Shown here piece by piece: positions 34,101-49,100 of a DNA stretch of 64,000 nucleotides (positions are counted from its first letter, which is position 1; the number at the start of each line of letters is the position of its first letter). This stretch comes from Meghimatium bilineatum (taxonomy: Eukaryota; Mollusca; Gastropoda; Stylommatophora; Philomycidae), in the NCBI GenBank assembly GCA_034231615.1, contig CM067311.1, positions 15,099,360 to 15,163,359 of the forward strand. Reading direction: 5' to 3'. Position numbers and translations under genes: made by a program. Below the pieces are notes generated by a model. That model saw nothing but the letters and a program-made list of their open reading frames with translations. It was not told where the DNA came from and did no database searches.

Positions 34101-37100
34101 AACTTTTTGGCCTTCAGGAATGAAATAATAGTAAACAATATCCTGGGAATAAAAAGAAATTTCTAATATAAATTTTCCTTTGCTCTTGTCCAAACAAAAT
34201 TTCCTGTGTAAGGGACATTTTCATTTAGAGGACTCATGAAATTTTGTCTAAGGATTGCACATAAAACACCTGGTCTCATCTCCTGTGATTATGTTGTTAA
34301 GAAAATTGTAAAATTGTTATCTTGATCAGCTATAGTGATTAGGTCTCCTACCAGGATCAATCTCATTTATTTCTGTTCGGGAGATAACATTTTGGAAACT
34401 ATGTGTTGGCAAACATTGTGCTTGTGCAGTTCAATATGGAGAGTACTGTGGCAACTTTCAACTGATATTCCAACTTCTTAGGCTATATTCTCCACTAAGT
34501 TTTCTGTCAACACAAACAACATTCCAAAAATGTTGATTGAGGCTGACAGTTATATACTATGTGGAAATCATTGACATTTACATGACCTTCAAGGAAATGC
34601 TTGTGCATGAACACAAGTACTTGCAATTTCAGTTCTTGTTAGGTAAATTGGCCTACCTTCCAACTTTTTATAAAATCTGCACCAATCACAAATTTTGTGT
34701 AATTCTATACATCACTTACTGCCAGATGATAAGAAATGGCTAACATAATCACAAGTTTGTTGAACTTGCCAGCAATGGATAAACATGTATTACGTCTGTT
34801 AGTCGCAAAGACAGCTGCCAGATGTTAAGATCTGCATGTCACCCAAGAGCCCCATGCATACAACCCTCTTAAAGAAATATATCCACCTTTTCCCACTCCC
34901 ATTTGATGGGTAGTTATAGCCAAAGGAAATAATAGCTGAAAAATATTTATTTCATTTCGCTTTCTGTAAAAAAAGGTAGGTCCCTTTTACCAAACATGAA
35001 CCACATTTTCTTCATTTCAGTATGTCCATATGCTTTATTAAATAATGTTAGTGTCTCTGAGGGTGACTTCCTTAGCAAAACACAGAATTTGACATTTTTA
35101 ATTGTTCAATCAAGAACATTTTTAACTCAGACGATGCAATTAACATCACACACACAAACATCTGTATCTTCTCTTCTAGAGTATATTCACATCTGCCATG
35201 TCTTTTTGTCATGGTCATTACCAACTTCTTAACATATAATCTCCACAATATCATCTTTCATTCAAACACTAGTTGACTATTCTGGGAACTAGCTACCTTG
35301 AATATGACAAGAAATTGTCACCCTTGAACATGACAAGAAATTTCGTGGTGCCTGGGCCCGAAATGGGAGCAAAGAATAGCAACACTGTTTATCTTCAACG
35401 CATGTTGTAAAAAGCGACTAAGGAGGTTATAGGATGGAGTTGGCTGTCCCATCCCATATAGGGTCAGTGACTCAAAGCCATGCTAAAGTTGGATGTGTCA
35501 GGCCGAAAGGCACAGATATTGCAGCAATGCTGTAAACCATGACACAACGCATTCCGTTCTCCGGACTACATCCTGCTAATCTGTAGGAGTTTGAGAACGA
35601 ACACAGAAGAAGACAAGACATTGTTCCAACATTTCCTGTAATCTGTTCATTCCTCACATGATCTTTTCTTGTTCTGTTTGCTGCTTTTCATAGAAATCTC
35701 ATTTCATATGTAGTAAGCTTTCTCTCTTAGACTTTAGTTAGTGTCAATGTCTGACATTGATAAAACAATATTGGTATTAAGATTGAATTTATGATTTCAC
35801 TTTTGGTTTTCATCAGGATATATGTGTGTTTCAACACTGGTGTAAGCTCAGAATTTATGTTGTTGGTTTTTGGAATACTTATCTAAACCTCAATGTGTTT
35901 AATAAGCAGAGTATAAAACTACTACCGGTAATAATAAAATACATGCTGCAATTAGATAAGCCATATCCTCAGACAATTCTTAATTCTGTTAATATAAAAA
36001 CTGTCATGCTATAAATTCTAGAGGGAAATAAATGAATGACACAACAAAGAGAACTTTGTTGAGTCTAGGAAAGAATGCTGTGTGATTCATTAGTTTATAA
36101 AGCATATATGAAGAGAGGAGAAGCAGAAAGAAGAGCCAAGGGTAGACCTAGAGTACGCTGGATCGACAACATCAAAGAGACATTACACGAACACCAAATA
36201 ACATTATCTGAAGCTGCCAGAAAAGCGAGAACAAGAACATTGTATCTCCCTCGACACCCGTAAAGGGTAAAAGAGGAAGGAAAGAATTGAAGGGAGAACC
36301 ATTAAACAACTATAGGGTACCTTACAACACCTTGTCATAAACTGAGCAGATTAAGCTGAACTCTACAGGATATGCTTCAGTATCTTATTATAATCACACA
36401 TAGTAATAAATGAAAACTCAGCCAGAAGTTATAATAGATGACTAATAACTGAAAGATGTCATGAATTTTGAGTATTTAGGACCAAACCATAAATAGTTAA
36501 GGGGGTTGTGCACTAGAGATTAAGATAAGAGTTGCAACAGTAACATGAAAACTAGCTCAAATGAAACATATTTTGTAAGGCACCAGTAGCAAAGCAAAAT
36601 TACATTCTTAAAAGAGCAACAATATTTCCAGTAGCAATTCATGAGTGTGAAACATGGACACTTATTACAGCTGTGACAAATAGAATGGTTTCTTTAGAAA
36701 TTAAATATTACAGAAAGAAATTGAGAATACAATGCCGTAGATGGCTTGAAAGACAGATCCAGAATTTTTACAGACACTAAAGAAGAGAAAATGGTTGGCA
36801 CTAAAGTACATCATAACCAAGAAAAAACTGAATTCTTTGTGGCCATATAGCACATTAAAGCAATGGGTACACTTTTTTAAGGCCAAGGTCATTTGTAAGT
36901 CTATAACATCATTCGCAGGCAATACAAAATTATAAACTTAAAAATTAGCCTGCAATATGTGCTCAAATATTTAAGTAGCTCACCCCTAATGCGATGACAG
37001 GAACTCTTTAGTGAAGTGTATATGTCTATTATTATTATAATTTACTTAATATAAATTTATGGTGCTATGGAATAAGAGTATAGATTTATTGAATGTTTAG

Positions 37101-40100
37101 TCAAATCTTGCCTTCGGAGGGACAAACCAAATGATTCAGCAGACTCTTTATGGCTAAATTGCCACAGGCCAATAGTTCCCTAAAAGTGTACCATTAAAGA
37201 GCATGTTGAGAAAATCTTAAGAACATTGCATGTGGTTTGACAAACCTTTAAGAACATTGCATGCATTTGACAAACCTTTAAGAACATTGCATGCATTTGA
37301 CAAACCTTTAAGAACATTGCATGCATTTGACAAACCTTTAAAAACATTGCATGTATTTGGCAAACCTTTAAGAACATTGCATGTGTTTAACAAATTTTTT
37401 TTTAAAAGTGCTTTTTGTTTTGTCTATTTACCTGAACGCTGTCTTAGAAGTGGTGGCTTGGAAATAATGGCTTCTCTCACTCTTAATCTCTGGATTTTGT
37501 AACAGGAATAATAATAATTAAATACTCAAAATAAATTTATTTTGGTTACCTGAGGTAATAAATAATTGGTGAAATAAGGATCAGTTAGAAAAGATGATTG
37601 TAATGATGTAAAGGTAGGTACCAGTGGGAGCTAGATAATGGTTAGAAATGAGGTTATTGGTGGGTGGAGAAGGGAAAAGTAAAGTATAACCAGATATGAG
37701 GTGGGTAGAAGGTATGTGATGGTGTTGTGGTAGGTGATAGCAGGGTGGTATGTAACAGTTGGGAGATAGATATGGGAAGAAAGGTGTCATTCAGTCAGAA
37801 GATAATGAAAGAATAACGCCAAATAAAATCAGAGTAAATGGGAATAAACCTGAGGATAATGTTGCTTAGTTTAAACTACAATATATTTTTATCTCTTAAA
37901 CTAATGTTGCAAAACATGTAGTCAATCTACAGTACTTTATATGTTTCATGGATAAAAATATGTAACAAATATAAAACAAGCTACCAAATAATATACTTTG
38001 AACAACGTTAATAAATGTTCAGTTTTTATTCATCTTTCTTTATTTTCACTTTATACCCCTTTATGCCTTGCAGTGTCAGGGATAGTTCTCTGGAGTATGC
38101 TTTTTTGTGTCCTTTTTTTTTTTTCGTTGACTCTTATATTTCTGTAATCCATCATTTGCAAGGTCTGCCCCTTGTTTTGTATCCACCATTCACTTTTTAT
38201 TCATCATCATCATCAAACCCTAACCCTTCAGGGTCACTCTGAAAAACATAAACACAAATATTTTCTATGCCTCCCTGTTATCAATTCTGTGTTTGAATGT
38301 AGAGAATCTTAATCCTGTCCAGTTTTTAATATTATCAATTCATACTTTCCTCTACCTCCTCTTCTTCTTCTACCCTCAACTGTTCCCTGCAAGATATTTT
38401 TGGAAAGAGAATTGTGCCTCATCACTTGGCCAAACCATACAAGTTTGCCCGCCTCACTACTGCCATGAGATTTTTTTAAATTACCAAATATCATGTACGA
38501 TTTCTTCAACTACTGAAATCATCATTATACACTAATAGTATTTGGAGTTTGCTAGTTAATATAGCAATACACACGAACTGTGTATAAATATCCACCAAAT
38601 ATGGAGGTATTACACAAATATCCGTGCTACGATATGAAACAATAAGTTTTCCCTTTTTTCATGCCATTGAGATATATTGGGGAATAAAGTGTTCAATTGA
38701 GACATATTGGGGAATAAAGTGTTAGATCTGTGTTTTAAATGACCAATGACATAGCTATAGATCATGTAGTCATAATCAACCCAGCCGCCTTCACTTCCCA
38801 GAAGATCTGGTATCCATTTTCCTTAGGCTGTGTTGATCTAATAGTCAGTGGTGATTTAAAACATCTCTAGATGAACTGGAAATTGAACCTTGGATCACTC
38901 TAACAGGAATCCAGTTAACTAACAACTGAACTACCAGGGCCACACTAAGATAAACAGGTCTACATTATTCTTTACAATTTCATACCAAAATTAAAACATT
39001 TATTTTACTACAAAAGAATTTTAATTAATGTACTGTAACAAATATATCACTATAGTATAAAATGTTTCACATCACAGGTGGTTCTTACATTTGTGTCAAA
39101 AGTAACTTTAGATTTCACATTTTCAGCTTGTAAGTGTCTTCTAGAAATCTGAAATACAATATCAGATTCATAAACAGATATGATTGAGACATGCAGCTTG
39201 ATATACATGTGTACTATATATCTATATTCCTTCAATGTTTGAGAGGTTGTCCATAAATTATGTCAACAATTGAGGGTGGGCAGAAAAAAGTTTGTTTTGA
39301 CCACTGTTAATGTCAATAGCACTGCTTATTTTCTACACTACTTACTGAAAATGTTTGAATGAAAAAAAAATATTATAAGAATGTGAAACAAAACATGTAT
39401 TGTTGTTCATAATTTTCTAGTAGAAAATTTATGAAACATTAGGTTGGACATAATTTAAGCAGGTGAGTGATGTGATGCTGCTGTGTAATTCTTGCATGCT
39501 GTTGATACATGCACATACACTCTCTTTGATGTTTATTGTACGTAGAGTTTCTCGTGGTCTCTCTTTTGTCATCTAATTTCAAAGTTTACAGTGGCAACCA
39601 TGTTTGATTATGAGTTCACTGTTACTTTTCTTATTGTTGTAGGAACATTTCGCTATTAGCTGTCTTCTCTTACTTGCTTGTTTGACTTGGTTTCTTCCCA
39701 GTCAATATTTATGAGTTTTCTAAGACATTTACTTTCAAATAAATTTAATTTATTTTGTTATTTTTCAGCTTTCCCTAGCACATGCTTATATATATTATAG
39801 GAGACAGTCTTAGGCATATTCACGTATATTTTTTCCCCCCAGAACTTTGTTAGTCGGTTAAAAGTGCTAGAGACCAAAGCAATTCTAATAGAAATTTGTG
39901 CACCTCTATCTTGTGCAATTTTGCCCTCCAAATTAGAAAATTTGTCAACTTTCTGAATTATTTTTTTCTTTCAATGAGAATGATGAATCCATAATCTTAT
40001 TAGTCTCGGAAGTGTCAACTTGAAGGCTTATGTTCTGAAAGATGATGAGACAACGTTGATTTAACATTCTAATTTCTTGTATCAGGAGTTGAGTATTGTA

Positions 40101-43100
40101 ATACAACTATTAAATGTATTAGTATATTCATGAACACAGCTATGAATGAAATGTATATTCATGAACACAGCTATGAATGAAATGTATTGGTATATAAATG
40201 AACACAGCTATGAATGAAATGTATTGGTATATTCATGAACACAGCTATGAATGAAATGTATTGGTATATTCATGAACACAGCTATGAATGAAATGTATTG
40301 GTTCGTACGAGTATATAAATGAACACAGCTATGAATGAAATGTATTGGTATATTCATGAACACAGCTATGAATGAAATGTATTGGTATATTCATGAACAC
40401 AGCTATGAATGAAATGTATTGGTATATAAATGAACACAGCTATGAATGAAATGTATTGGTTTATTCACAAACACAGCTATGAATGAAATATATTGGTTTA
40501 TTCATGAACACAGCTATGAATGAAATGTATTGGTAGATAACATACATAGAGGACTGGAATTGTACAAAAAATATCAGGAAGAATATGGCCAGTAGAGTTG
40601 CCTAGTGCTTCTCTTTGCCCAAGCACCTCATAGAAAGAGAGATAAAAGGGCTCAAAAGGCTTAAGGACTGACTTAATTTTACTCTGGCTACCCTATATGT
40701 ACCCCATCCCTCTCATTGAAGTTGCACGCCACATGCCAAGAGCACCACTCATGGAGCACATATAATAGTGTACTGCAATATAATTATGAAATTTATTAAT
40801 AGATATAGGCCTACGTGAACACATACATGCTTACAATTAATTTTTTAAATAACATGTAATGATCCAATTGGTTTCTTTTAGTGTTCATTCTCAAACCCTC
40901 CACTGAATATTCTTATAGAAAAAGAATTATCATACTATATTTCAAGTAAGATATAGTCCAGAAAATGGAGATGCACAGTGTCAAATTTTTTATTCGACTT
41001 TGACAGCAGTATGTATATATATGTTAATTGTGTTACTAATTTCTTTGAACATTCAGTTATATTGCCGGTTGTCATTCAACTTTGGCAGTGAATATTCATA
41101 CATTAAAAAATTATTAAAGAATTATTAAAGGAAATAAAGATCAAGCAAATAAAATATTTTCTACATATTAAAAGACATGACACACCTTATTGAAGATCTT
41201 ACTTAAGAATAAAGTTGAGGGAAGGTGAGCAAGAGGTAAACAGAGATACAAGTGGGAGAGTAACATCACAAGATGGACAGGTTACAGTCTAGCTGAGTGT
41301 AGGTTCAATGTGTTACAAATTCCTCTGAAAATCTATAGTTATATTGCCCGTAGTCCAACTTTTGCATGGCGACTTATTTACAAGCTCACTTGCTCAATAC
41401 ACTGGCTACCTATTTGAATGTTGATCATCTTTGATTGACCATTTGTTGTAGTCTGCATTTTATTGGCCTGACCAGACACCCACAATTTGAGTGCCATTGA
41501 AGGATTGTGGCAAAAGTGAGCAGTTTTATATTTGTAGGCTAGGGGCCATCATCAATGCACTTTTTAACTTTGTCATTTATGCTTTGACCTCTTTCTTATT
41601 TATGAAGAACTCAAGAGTAGTGTACTTGGAAACTATAATCCATTTAAACAAAACTAAAGGGAAATGTTAGATACAATGATAAGACAAGTATGCTACATAC
41701 ATGACTGCATAGCATGTGCAGATGTTGTCAAGAACTATGGATAAATATGAGTATATTGTCCTACAAGTAAATTATACTGTTCACTGTACTGAGAAAGAAT
41801 CATAATCATCATTTTCCTCTTGTGCCAAGCTTGGCACATAGGGCAGATGTCATAGCTTTCCATGCTTGTCAATCAACAGCCAGTTGTTCCAGATCGTTCA
41901 TTTTGATACCAGCTGTTGTGATATCTTTTTCGATTGTTATTTTCAGTGTTGTTTTTAGTCTTTCCCTTTTTCTCTTGCCACTCAGTGACCATGCAAAGAC
42001 TTCACATGGTATTCTGTCTTTGTTTATTCTGATTGTGTGACCGATGTATGCCCAATGCCTTTTTCTAATAATGTTTGTGATGTATTCTTATTATGTCTCT
42101 TCTCTTAGTGTCTCATTGGACTTAAAATCCTTTCCAGATTGTTTTATTTTTCTGAGATATTTATTTTCAAAGGCAATTAGTTTGTTTTCTAAAGATGTAG
42201 TTGATTTCCAGCTTTCAAATCTGTATGTTAAAACTGCAATAACACATGCGTTGAACAGCCAAAGCTACTGAGAAAGTATATGGGCAGATATTAAAATTGC
42301 TTTTTGTGGGGATTTTTAAATCTAGATAACATAGGCCTATTACATTTTGACATTGATCCTTTGATTGATGTTAACATGGTCAATTATACTGAAGCTATAC
42401 AGACAGACTACATGCATTTCGATCACACATTGGCAGTGGTAGGATTGGTGGGGTAGGAAATCTTTATGGCTGGACCATTTGCATTTAAAATAATTATTAT
42501 GTTTTGTTTCTTATCTATTTTTTGTATTCTTATTGTTCTATACACCAAAACATCATTTTGTATTGACCGTATGTTTTTCTTTTATCATTATCTTTTAAAT
42601 ATCAGAATTTTTTTTGAAATAGATCTGTACCAGACTTACATTTTCAACATCATCATTTTCTGATGATATACCATCATCTCCTGTACTACAACTTGCACTT
42701 CGATGATTCTGAAAAATAAATAAGAGATTATGAAATTAGACATAATTTTCATACTGTACACAATATCATAGCTTGAGTTATTATACATTTTTGTGTGTGG
42801 TTCAGTCCTCTTCTTTGTTACTCTTCTGTGATTCATTAAACTAAATCATTACTAGTTTCTTCTTATTGTTTTTCCTTGCAGTTTCCTAAAGAACATATGA
42901 CTACAAGTTTTGTTCTCCAGCAAATTATGTACTGTCAATATTTTTCAGATTATTTCTAGATATTCTAATAAATATTTGGAAGAGGTACCTTCTTAAAAGA
43001 CTATCATCCATTTTTCGTTTAAAATAGACGCTTAACATTATCAGTATTATCAATATTATTGGCTACCTGATCTTCATTCCAATTTGGTTCTTTCACTGCC

Positions 43101-46100
43101 GTAGAGATGCATAAGATCAAAAGTTAGTCTGCTAGAATGTCTTAGAATGTCATTGCTAGTTTTCAGCAAATTATACCATAATAGGAATGATAAAGTTAGT
43201 TTGCTAGAATGTCTTAGAATGTCATTGCTAGTTTTCAGCAAATTATACCATAATAGGAATGATAAAGTTAGTTTGCTCAATGCAATTACTTTATCTCAAC
43301 GAATTAACAAGGTAAATTAGCTAACTCAAGTCCGTATATTGTAAGGATGCATCAGGTGAGAGTGCTTGAGAGTCTCAGTCTAACCCTGGGATTCAAACAA
43401 GAGCAATGTGAATCCATTCGCATCCTATATTAGTGACGCACAAACACAGGTAACTCTATCATCATGACAGCCATAGAATTACCTGTAGGATATAGCAGAA
43501 CAAATTGGATGGCCTTTTGCATCTTTCAGATAATGGTCAGCATATAGATACCATCTATATAAAGCTTAGCCTGACAGTTGTTAAAGGATCCATGTTTTTA
43601 TCAGTTTCTACAGGCCCTCTTTCAATCCTACTCATATGCAAAGTATTCATGCCCTGTTGATCAGGTCCCAATTCTGCTGGACTGGCCACATTGTCCGTAT
43701 GCCAGACAAGCACCTTCCAAAGAGATTGTTCTATGGGGAACTGTGTGATGGTAAACATTCAAGTGGAGGATTTAAGTAATCCTTGAAAAAGTGCTTCAAG
43801 GATTAGAGCTCCCTCAAACACTTTAGCATTGATCTCAGACTCAGGGAGACTACAGCTCTTGATCGCTCAGCTTGGCGCACTCAGATCACCGCTGGCATCA
43901 CAATTGAAAATGAAAGAACACTTCGGGCAATATACTAGAAACAGAAGGAAAGATCTGAAAATGCTCTTACTCAGGACCCTCTGCACTCATGTACACACTA
44001 CAATAGATCTTTCCTGGCATGAATCTGACTCCTCTCGCATCTACAAACTCGCAAACCTAAACCAAAATACCGGTAGACAACTAACAATGTTTTTTTCTTT
44101 TTTCATCAGTTTTCATCTTATATTTTTATTGTTTTTTATGTCATGCTCATCTTGACTTGTGAAGGAGGAACATCATCAATCCTACCATTATATTCCAATA
44201 GGAAAATTCCCAATGCTTGGAACCAGGTTGGGTGTGATGCCTAAGCACAACTCAGCTAAAGCAATTGTGTCTAATACAAGTTACAAAGTATTGCTCTTGT
44301 ACAATCCCAAGATCGTAAAAGCCCCTCCTTGTAGTGCACCCTGGAAGTGGATTGCTTCAAAGCTCATGTGAAGCAATCTGGCTATTGCTTTATTAATCCA
44401 CTCTGATCAGTGTAGACAGAGATGGAATTATAATTAATTGCACAAGACAAACAATATTTCTGATTAGCACCTTTCAATCCACACAGCTACACTACTGTTG
44501 CAGCACAGTGTAAGAAAACAGCTGGCCTGAACTGCCAGGTTGTCATATCCAAAAGCTCAAATGTCAACAAGGTGTGAAAAGTGAGCAAGTCTTTAAAGAA
44601 GTAAATCATGTCTATTAAGTACATGCGAAGGTAACACAGCTCTAGAAAGCAGGGCCATGCACAAGAAAAGTGAGAAAATTGTGATCATAATGAAAGCAAT
44701 AGTTATGTTCAAGAACAAGCTTCCAGCTGTCTTCTGGCAGCAGGTTGTGTGGAAAGGTAAAGGCAGAATACCATACCATCCTGGTTAGAAGAAAATGTTG
44801 GTAGCAGCTCAAACTTCGATGAGGTGTTCACAATGTTATTTGAATGAAATCTCGGTTAAGAGGGCAAACCAACTCTATTCCAACTTTATTTCTTGAACAT
44901 TTCCTATATTGGAACCAAGCTCATAATAGAGATAAGGGTCAGTACCTGATAAAACAGGGTGCAGTGTGGTCAATTACAAGACAAAAGTTACTGGTTGCGG
45001 AACACCTCATATTAGATAGATGTAGTTGACCCAAGTCTAAATCCCTGCTCACTATCTCCTCAGAAACTGCCACCCAGGGACGCATTTTAGCCTGCAAAGC
45101 CCAAGAACACAGTGGGCAATAAACCATCATGACGTATAGCAGATACTCATTTGCCTGACGACAGATAGGACAAATAACGCAGACCTTCTGTAAACCAGCA
45201 GCACAGCATACTTCACACTCCCTGGCAGAGATCACACAAAATTTGTGTTTGTTATTAGAGAGCAAATGCAGAAGAAGCTTCTAATACCTCATTAAAATAA
45301 TCACAACATACCTTTACTCTAGGGTCTAGCCTACCTTCACTCTAGGGTCTAGCATACCGTTACTCTATGGTCTAGCATACCTTCATTCTAGGGTCTAGCA
45401 TACCTTTACTCTATGGTCTAGCATACCTTTACTCGCCAGTGTGTTGCTGGGGCCCAAAAGAGGAGCAAAGAATAGCAACACTGTTTACCTTCCACGCATG
45501 TCGTAAAAGGTGACTAAGGAAGTTATGGGATGGAGTTGGCTGTCCCATCCCATATAGGGTCAGTGACCCAAAACCTGAAGTCGGATGTGTCAGATTGAAA
45601 GGCGCAGATGTCGCAGCATTGCTGTAAACCATGAGAACACATTCCGTTCTCCGGACTACATCCTGCTAATCTGCAGGAGTTTGAGAACGAATGCAGAAGA
45701 AGAAGCATACCTTTACTCTATGGTCTAGCATACCTTCATTCTAGGGTCTAGCATACCTTTACTTTAGGGTATAGAATACCTTTAACATCTAGCGTACCTT
45801 TACTCTAAGGTATAGAATACTTTTACTCTAGGGTCTATAATACCTTTACTCTAGGGTTTAGCATATCAGTACTTTTCTTTCTTCCAGCTGCAGGTTCTAA
45901 TACTTCATTATAATATCCACAACATACCTTTACTCTAGGGTCTAGCATACCAGTACTTTTCTTTCTTCCAGCTGCAGGTGAATTGGTATCACTGTTCATA
46001 GATACTGTGGAGTTACTGTTGTAGGTTGTTGGGTCACCTACTTGTCTAGATAAGGGATCTGTCCTAAGTTGGGTCTGAGACCCACATTCCATGGACTGGT

Positions 46101-49100
46101 CTGACCCAGATGATAGCAGTGAAGTTCTAATGAAAGAAAATATAAATAAAACATTGCTACATTCATAAAACTTGAACATTCAGTAACCAACGGAGAGATC
46201 AAGGGGAGAAGAGACAGAGGAAGACAAAGAGAGAAATTTCTGGATGGGACAACAATTTCTGACACTGTGGCACAATAAGAAGACACAGACTGAATGTATT
46301 AACAACACAAGAGACAAGAGTTGTGGAGAAGCATGATCACCTATGCTGTGACACTTAATTGATTAACATTCTATGGTGGTCTTGCTGTTAACAAAATTCA
46401 GATAATATTTTCAGATTCTTTCTTTATCTGACAAAAAGTTATTATTGGCAGCATGCCTATCCTATTCAGGATGTAATGATTAACTTAGCAATTTTTTTAC
46501 TGTAATCTTCAAATGATCAGGTTACAGAGTCAGATCTTCAAATGATCAGGTTACAGAGCCAGACCTTCAAATGATCAGGTTACAAAGTCATATCTTCAAA
46601 TGATCAGGTTACAAAGTCAGATCTTCAAATGATCAGGTTACAAAGCCAGATCTTCAAATGATCAGGTTACAAAGTCAGATCTTCAAATGATCAGGTTACA
46701 AAGTCAGATCTTCAAATGATCAGGTTACAAAGTCAGATCTTCAAATGATCAGGTTACAGAGTCAGATCTTCAAATGATCAGGTTACAGAGTCAGATCTTC
46801 AAATGATCAGGTTACAAAGTCAGATCTTCAAATGATCAGGTTACAAAGTCAGATCTTCAAATGATCAGGTTACAAAGCCAGATCTTCAAATGATCAGGTT
46901 ACAAAGTCAGATCTTCAAATGATCAGGTTACAGAGTCAGATCTTCAAATGATCAGGTTACAAAGCCAGACCTTCAAATGATCAGGTTACAGAGTCAGATC
47001 TTCAAATGATCAGGTTACAAAGCCAGATCTTCAAATGATCAGGTTACAAAGTCAGATCTTCAAATGATCAGGTTACAGAGTCAGATCTTCAAATGATCAG
47101 GTTACAAAGCCAGACCTTCAAATGATCAGGTTACAGAGTCAGATCTTCAAATGATCAGGTTACAAAGCCAGATCTTCAAATGATCAGGTTACAAAGTCAG
47201 ATCTTCAAATGATCAGGTTACAAAGTCAGATCTTCAAATGATCAGGTTACAAAGCCAGATCTTCAAATGATCAGGTTACAGAGTCAGATCTTCAAATGAT
47301 CAGGTTACAAAGCCAGACCTTCAAATGATCAGGTTACAGAGTCAGATCTTCAAATGATCAGGTTACAAAGCCAGACCTTCAAATGATCAGGTTACAAAGC
47401 CAGATCTTCAAATGATCAGGTTACAGAGTCAGATCTTCAAATGATCAGGTTACAAAGTCAGATCTTCAAATGATCAGGTTACAAAGTCAGATCTTCAAAT
47501 GATCAGGTTACAAAGTCAGATCTTCAAATGATCAGGTTACAGAGTCAGATCTTCAAATGATCAGGTTACAAAGTCAGATCTTCAAATGATCAGGTTACAA
47601 AGTCATATCTTCAAATGATCAGGTTACAAAGCCAGATCTTCAAATGATCAGGTTACAGAGTCAGATCTTCAAATGATCAGGTTACAAAGTCAGATCTTCA
47701 AATGATCAGGTTACAAAGTCAGATCTTCAAATGATCAGGTTACAAAGTCAGATCTTCAAATGATCAGGTTACAGAGTCAGATCTTCAAATGATCAGGTTA
47801 CAAAGTCAGATCTTCAAATGATCAGGTTACAAAGTCATATCTTCAAATGATCAGGTTACAAAGTCAGATCTTCAAATGATCAGGTTACAGAGTCAGATCT
47901 TCAAATGATCAGGTTACAAAGTCAGATCTTCAAATGATCAGGTTACAAAGTCATATCTTCAAATGATCAGGTTACAAAGTCAGATCTTCAAATGATCAGG
48001 TTACAAAGTCATATCTTCAAATGATCAGGTTACAAAGCCAGACCTTCAAATGATCAGGTTACAGAGCCAGACCTTCAAATGATCAGGTTACAAAGCCAGA
48101 CCTTCAAATGATTAGGTTACAAAGTCAGACCTTCAAATGATCAGGTTACAGAGTCAGATCTTCAAATGATCAGGTTACAAAGCCAGACCTTCAAATGATC
48201 AGGTTACAAAGCCAGACCTTCAAATGATCAGGTTACAGAGTCAGACCTTCAAATGATCAGGTTACAGAGCCAGACCTTCAAATGATCAGGATACAGAGCC
48301 AGATCTTCAAATGATCAGGATACAGAGCCAGATCTTCAAATGATCAGGTTACAAAGCCAGACCTTCAAATGATCAAGTTACAGAGTCAGACCTTCAAATG
48401 ATCAGGTTACAGAGCCAGACCTTCAAATGATCAGGGTACAGAGCCAGACCTTCAAATGATCAGGTTACAGAGCCAGACCTTCAAATGATCAGGTTACAGA
48501 GTCAGATGAAGACTAAGAAAGAAATAGATACCAGGATAGAGAGGATTGAAGAAATCTTGAACAAACATGGTTATACAACAACATCTGGCTTTTAGTATGA
48601 AAACTTAAGCTCTCACCACCCTTATGCTTAATGGTAGTATGGACCAAAAATGTCACCATCCACCTGGTGCTAGACAATGGTGATTTTCTAGGCAATATTT
48701 ACACTCAGTAGGTGGCCATTATTTTATAAATGGTCTAGATGCCGAGCTGCCTGTGACTGAAATAAAATGAATGAAGTATCATGGCCATCAAAAATGCGCG
48801 CCTTTAAATTAAACAACAAATTACATTTATTATTACACAACATATTCTGAGAAATATTTTACAAAATTAATATATAAATGTGTGTATTTACAATACATTT
48901 TCATAATTATCTGATTTGTTATTGTTTAACACACTGTTTGAGGTCAAAGTAAAACCCTAACCTGTAACATGTGATAGCATGGTAAACTGTTATTTATTTC
49001 TCAATCTAAAGTAAACCTATAACCAGTAATAATCCACAAAACAATAACACAACATTTTACAACACAAGTTTTATCAAGATTGTCTCAAGATTTAATAATA

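Noticed and set aside
35072..35254. Minus frame with YTLEEKIQMF, possibly the start of a transposase or helix-turn-helix protein
   Set aside because: Too short, followed at once by stops, and no second motif could be found nearby.
44939..45265. Minus frame with CVICPICRQANEYLLY and several cysteines, RING-like at first sight
   Set aside because: The cysteine spacing does not complete a RING, and the DNA belongs to interspersed repeat family B, also found at 60.8 kb.
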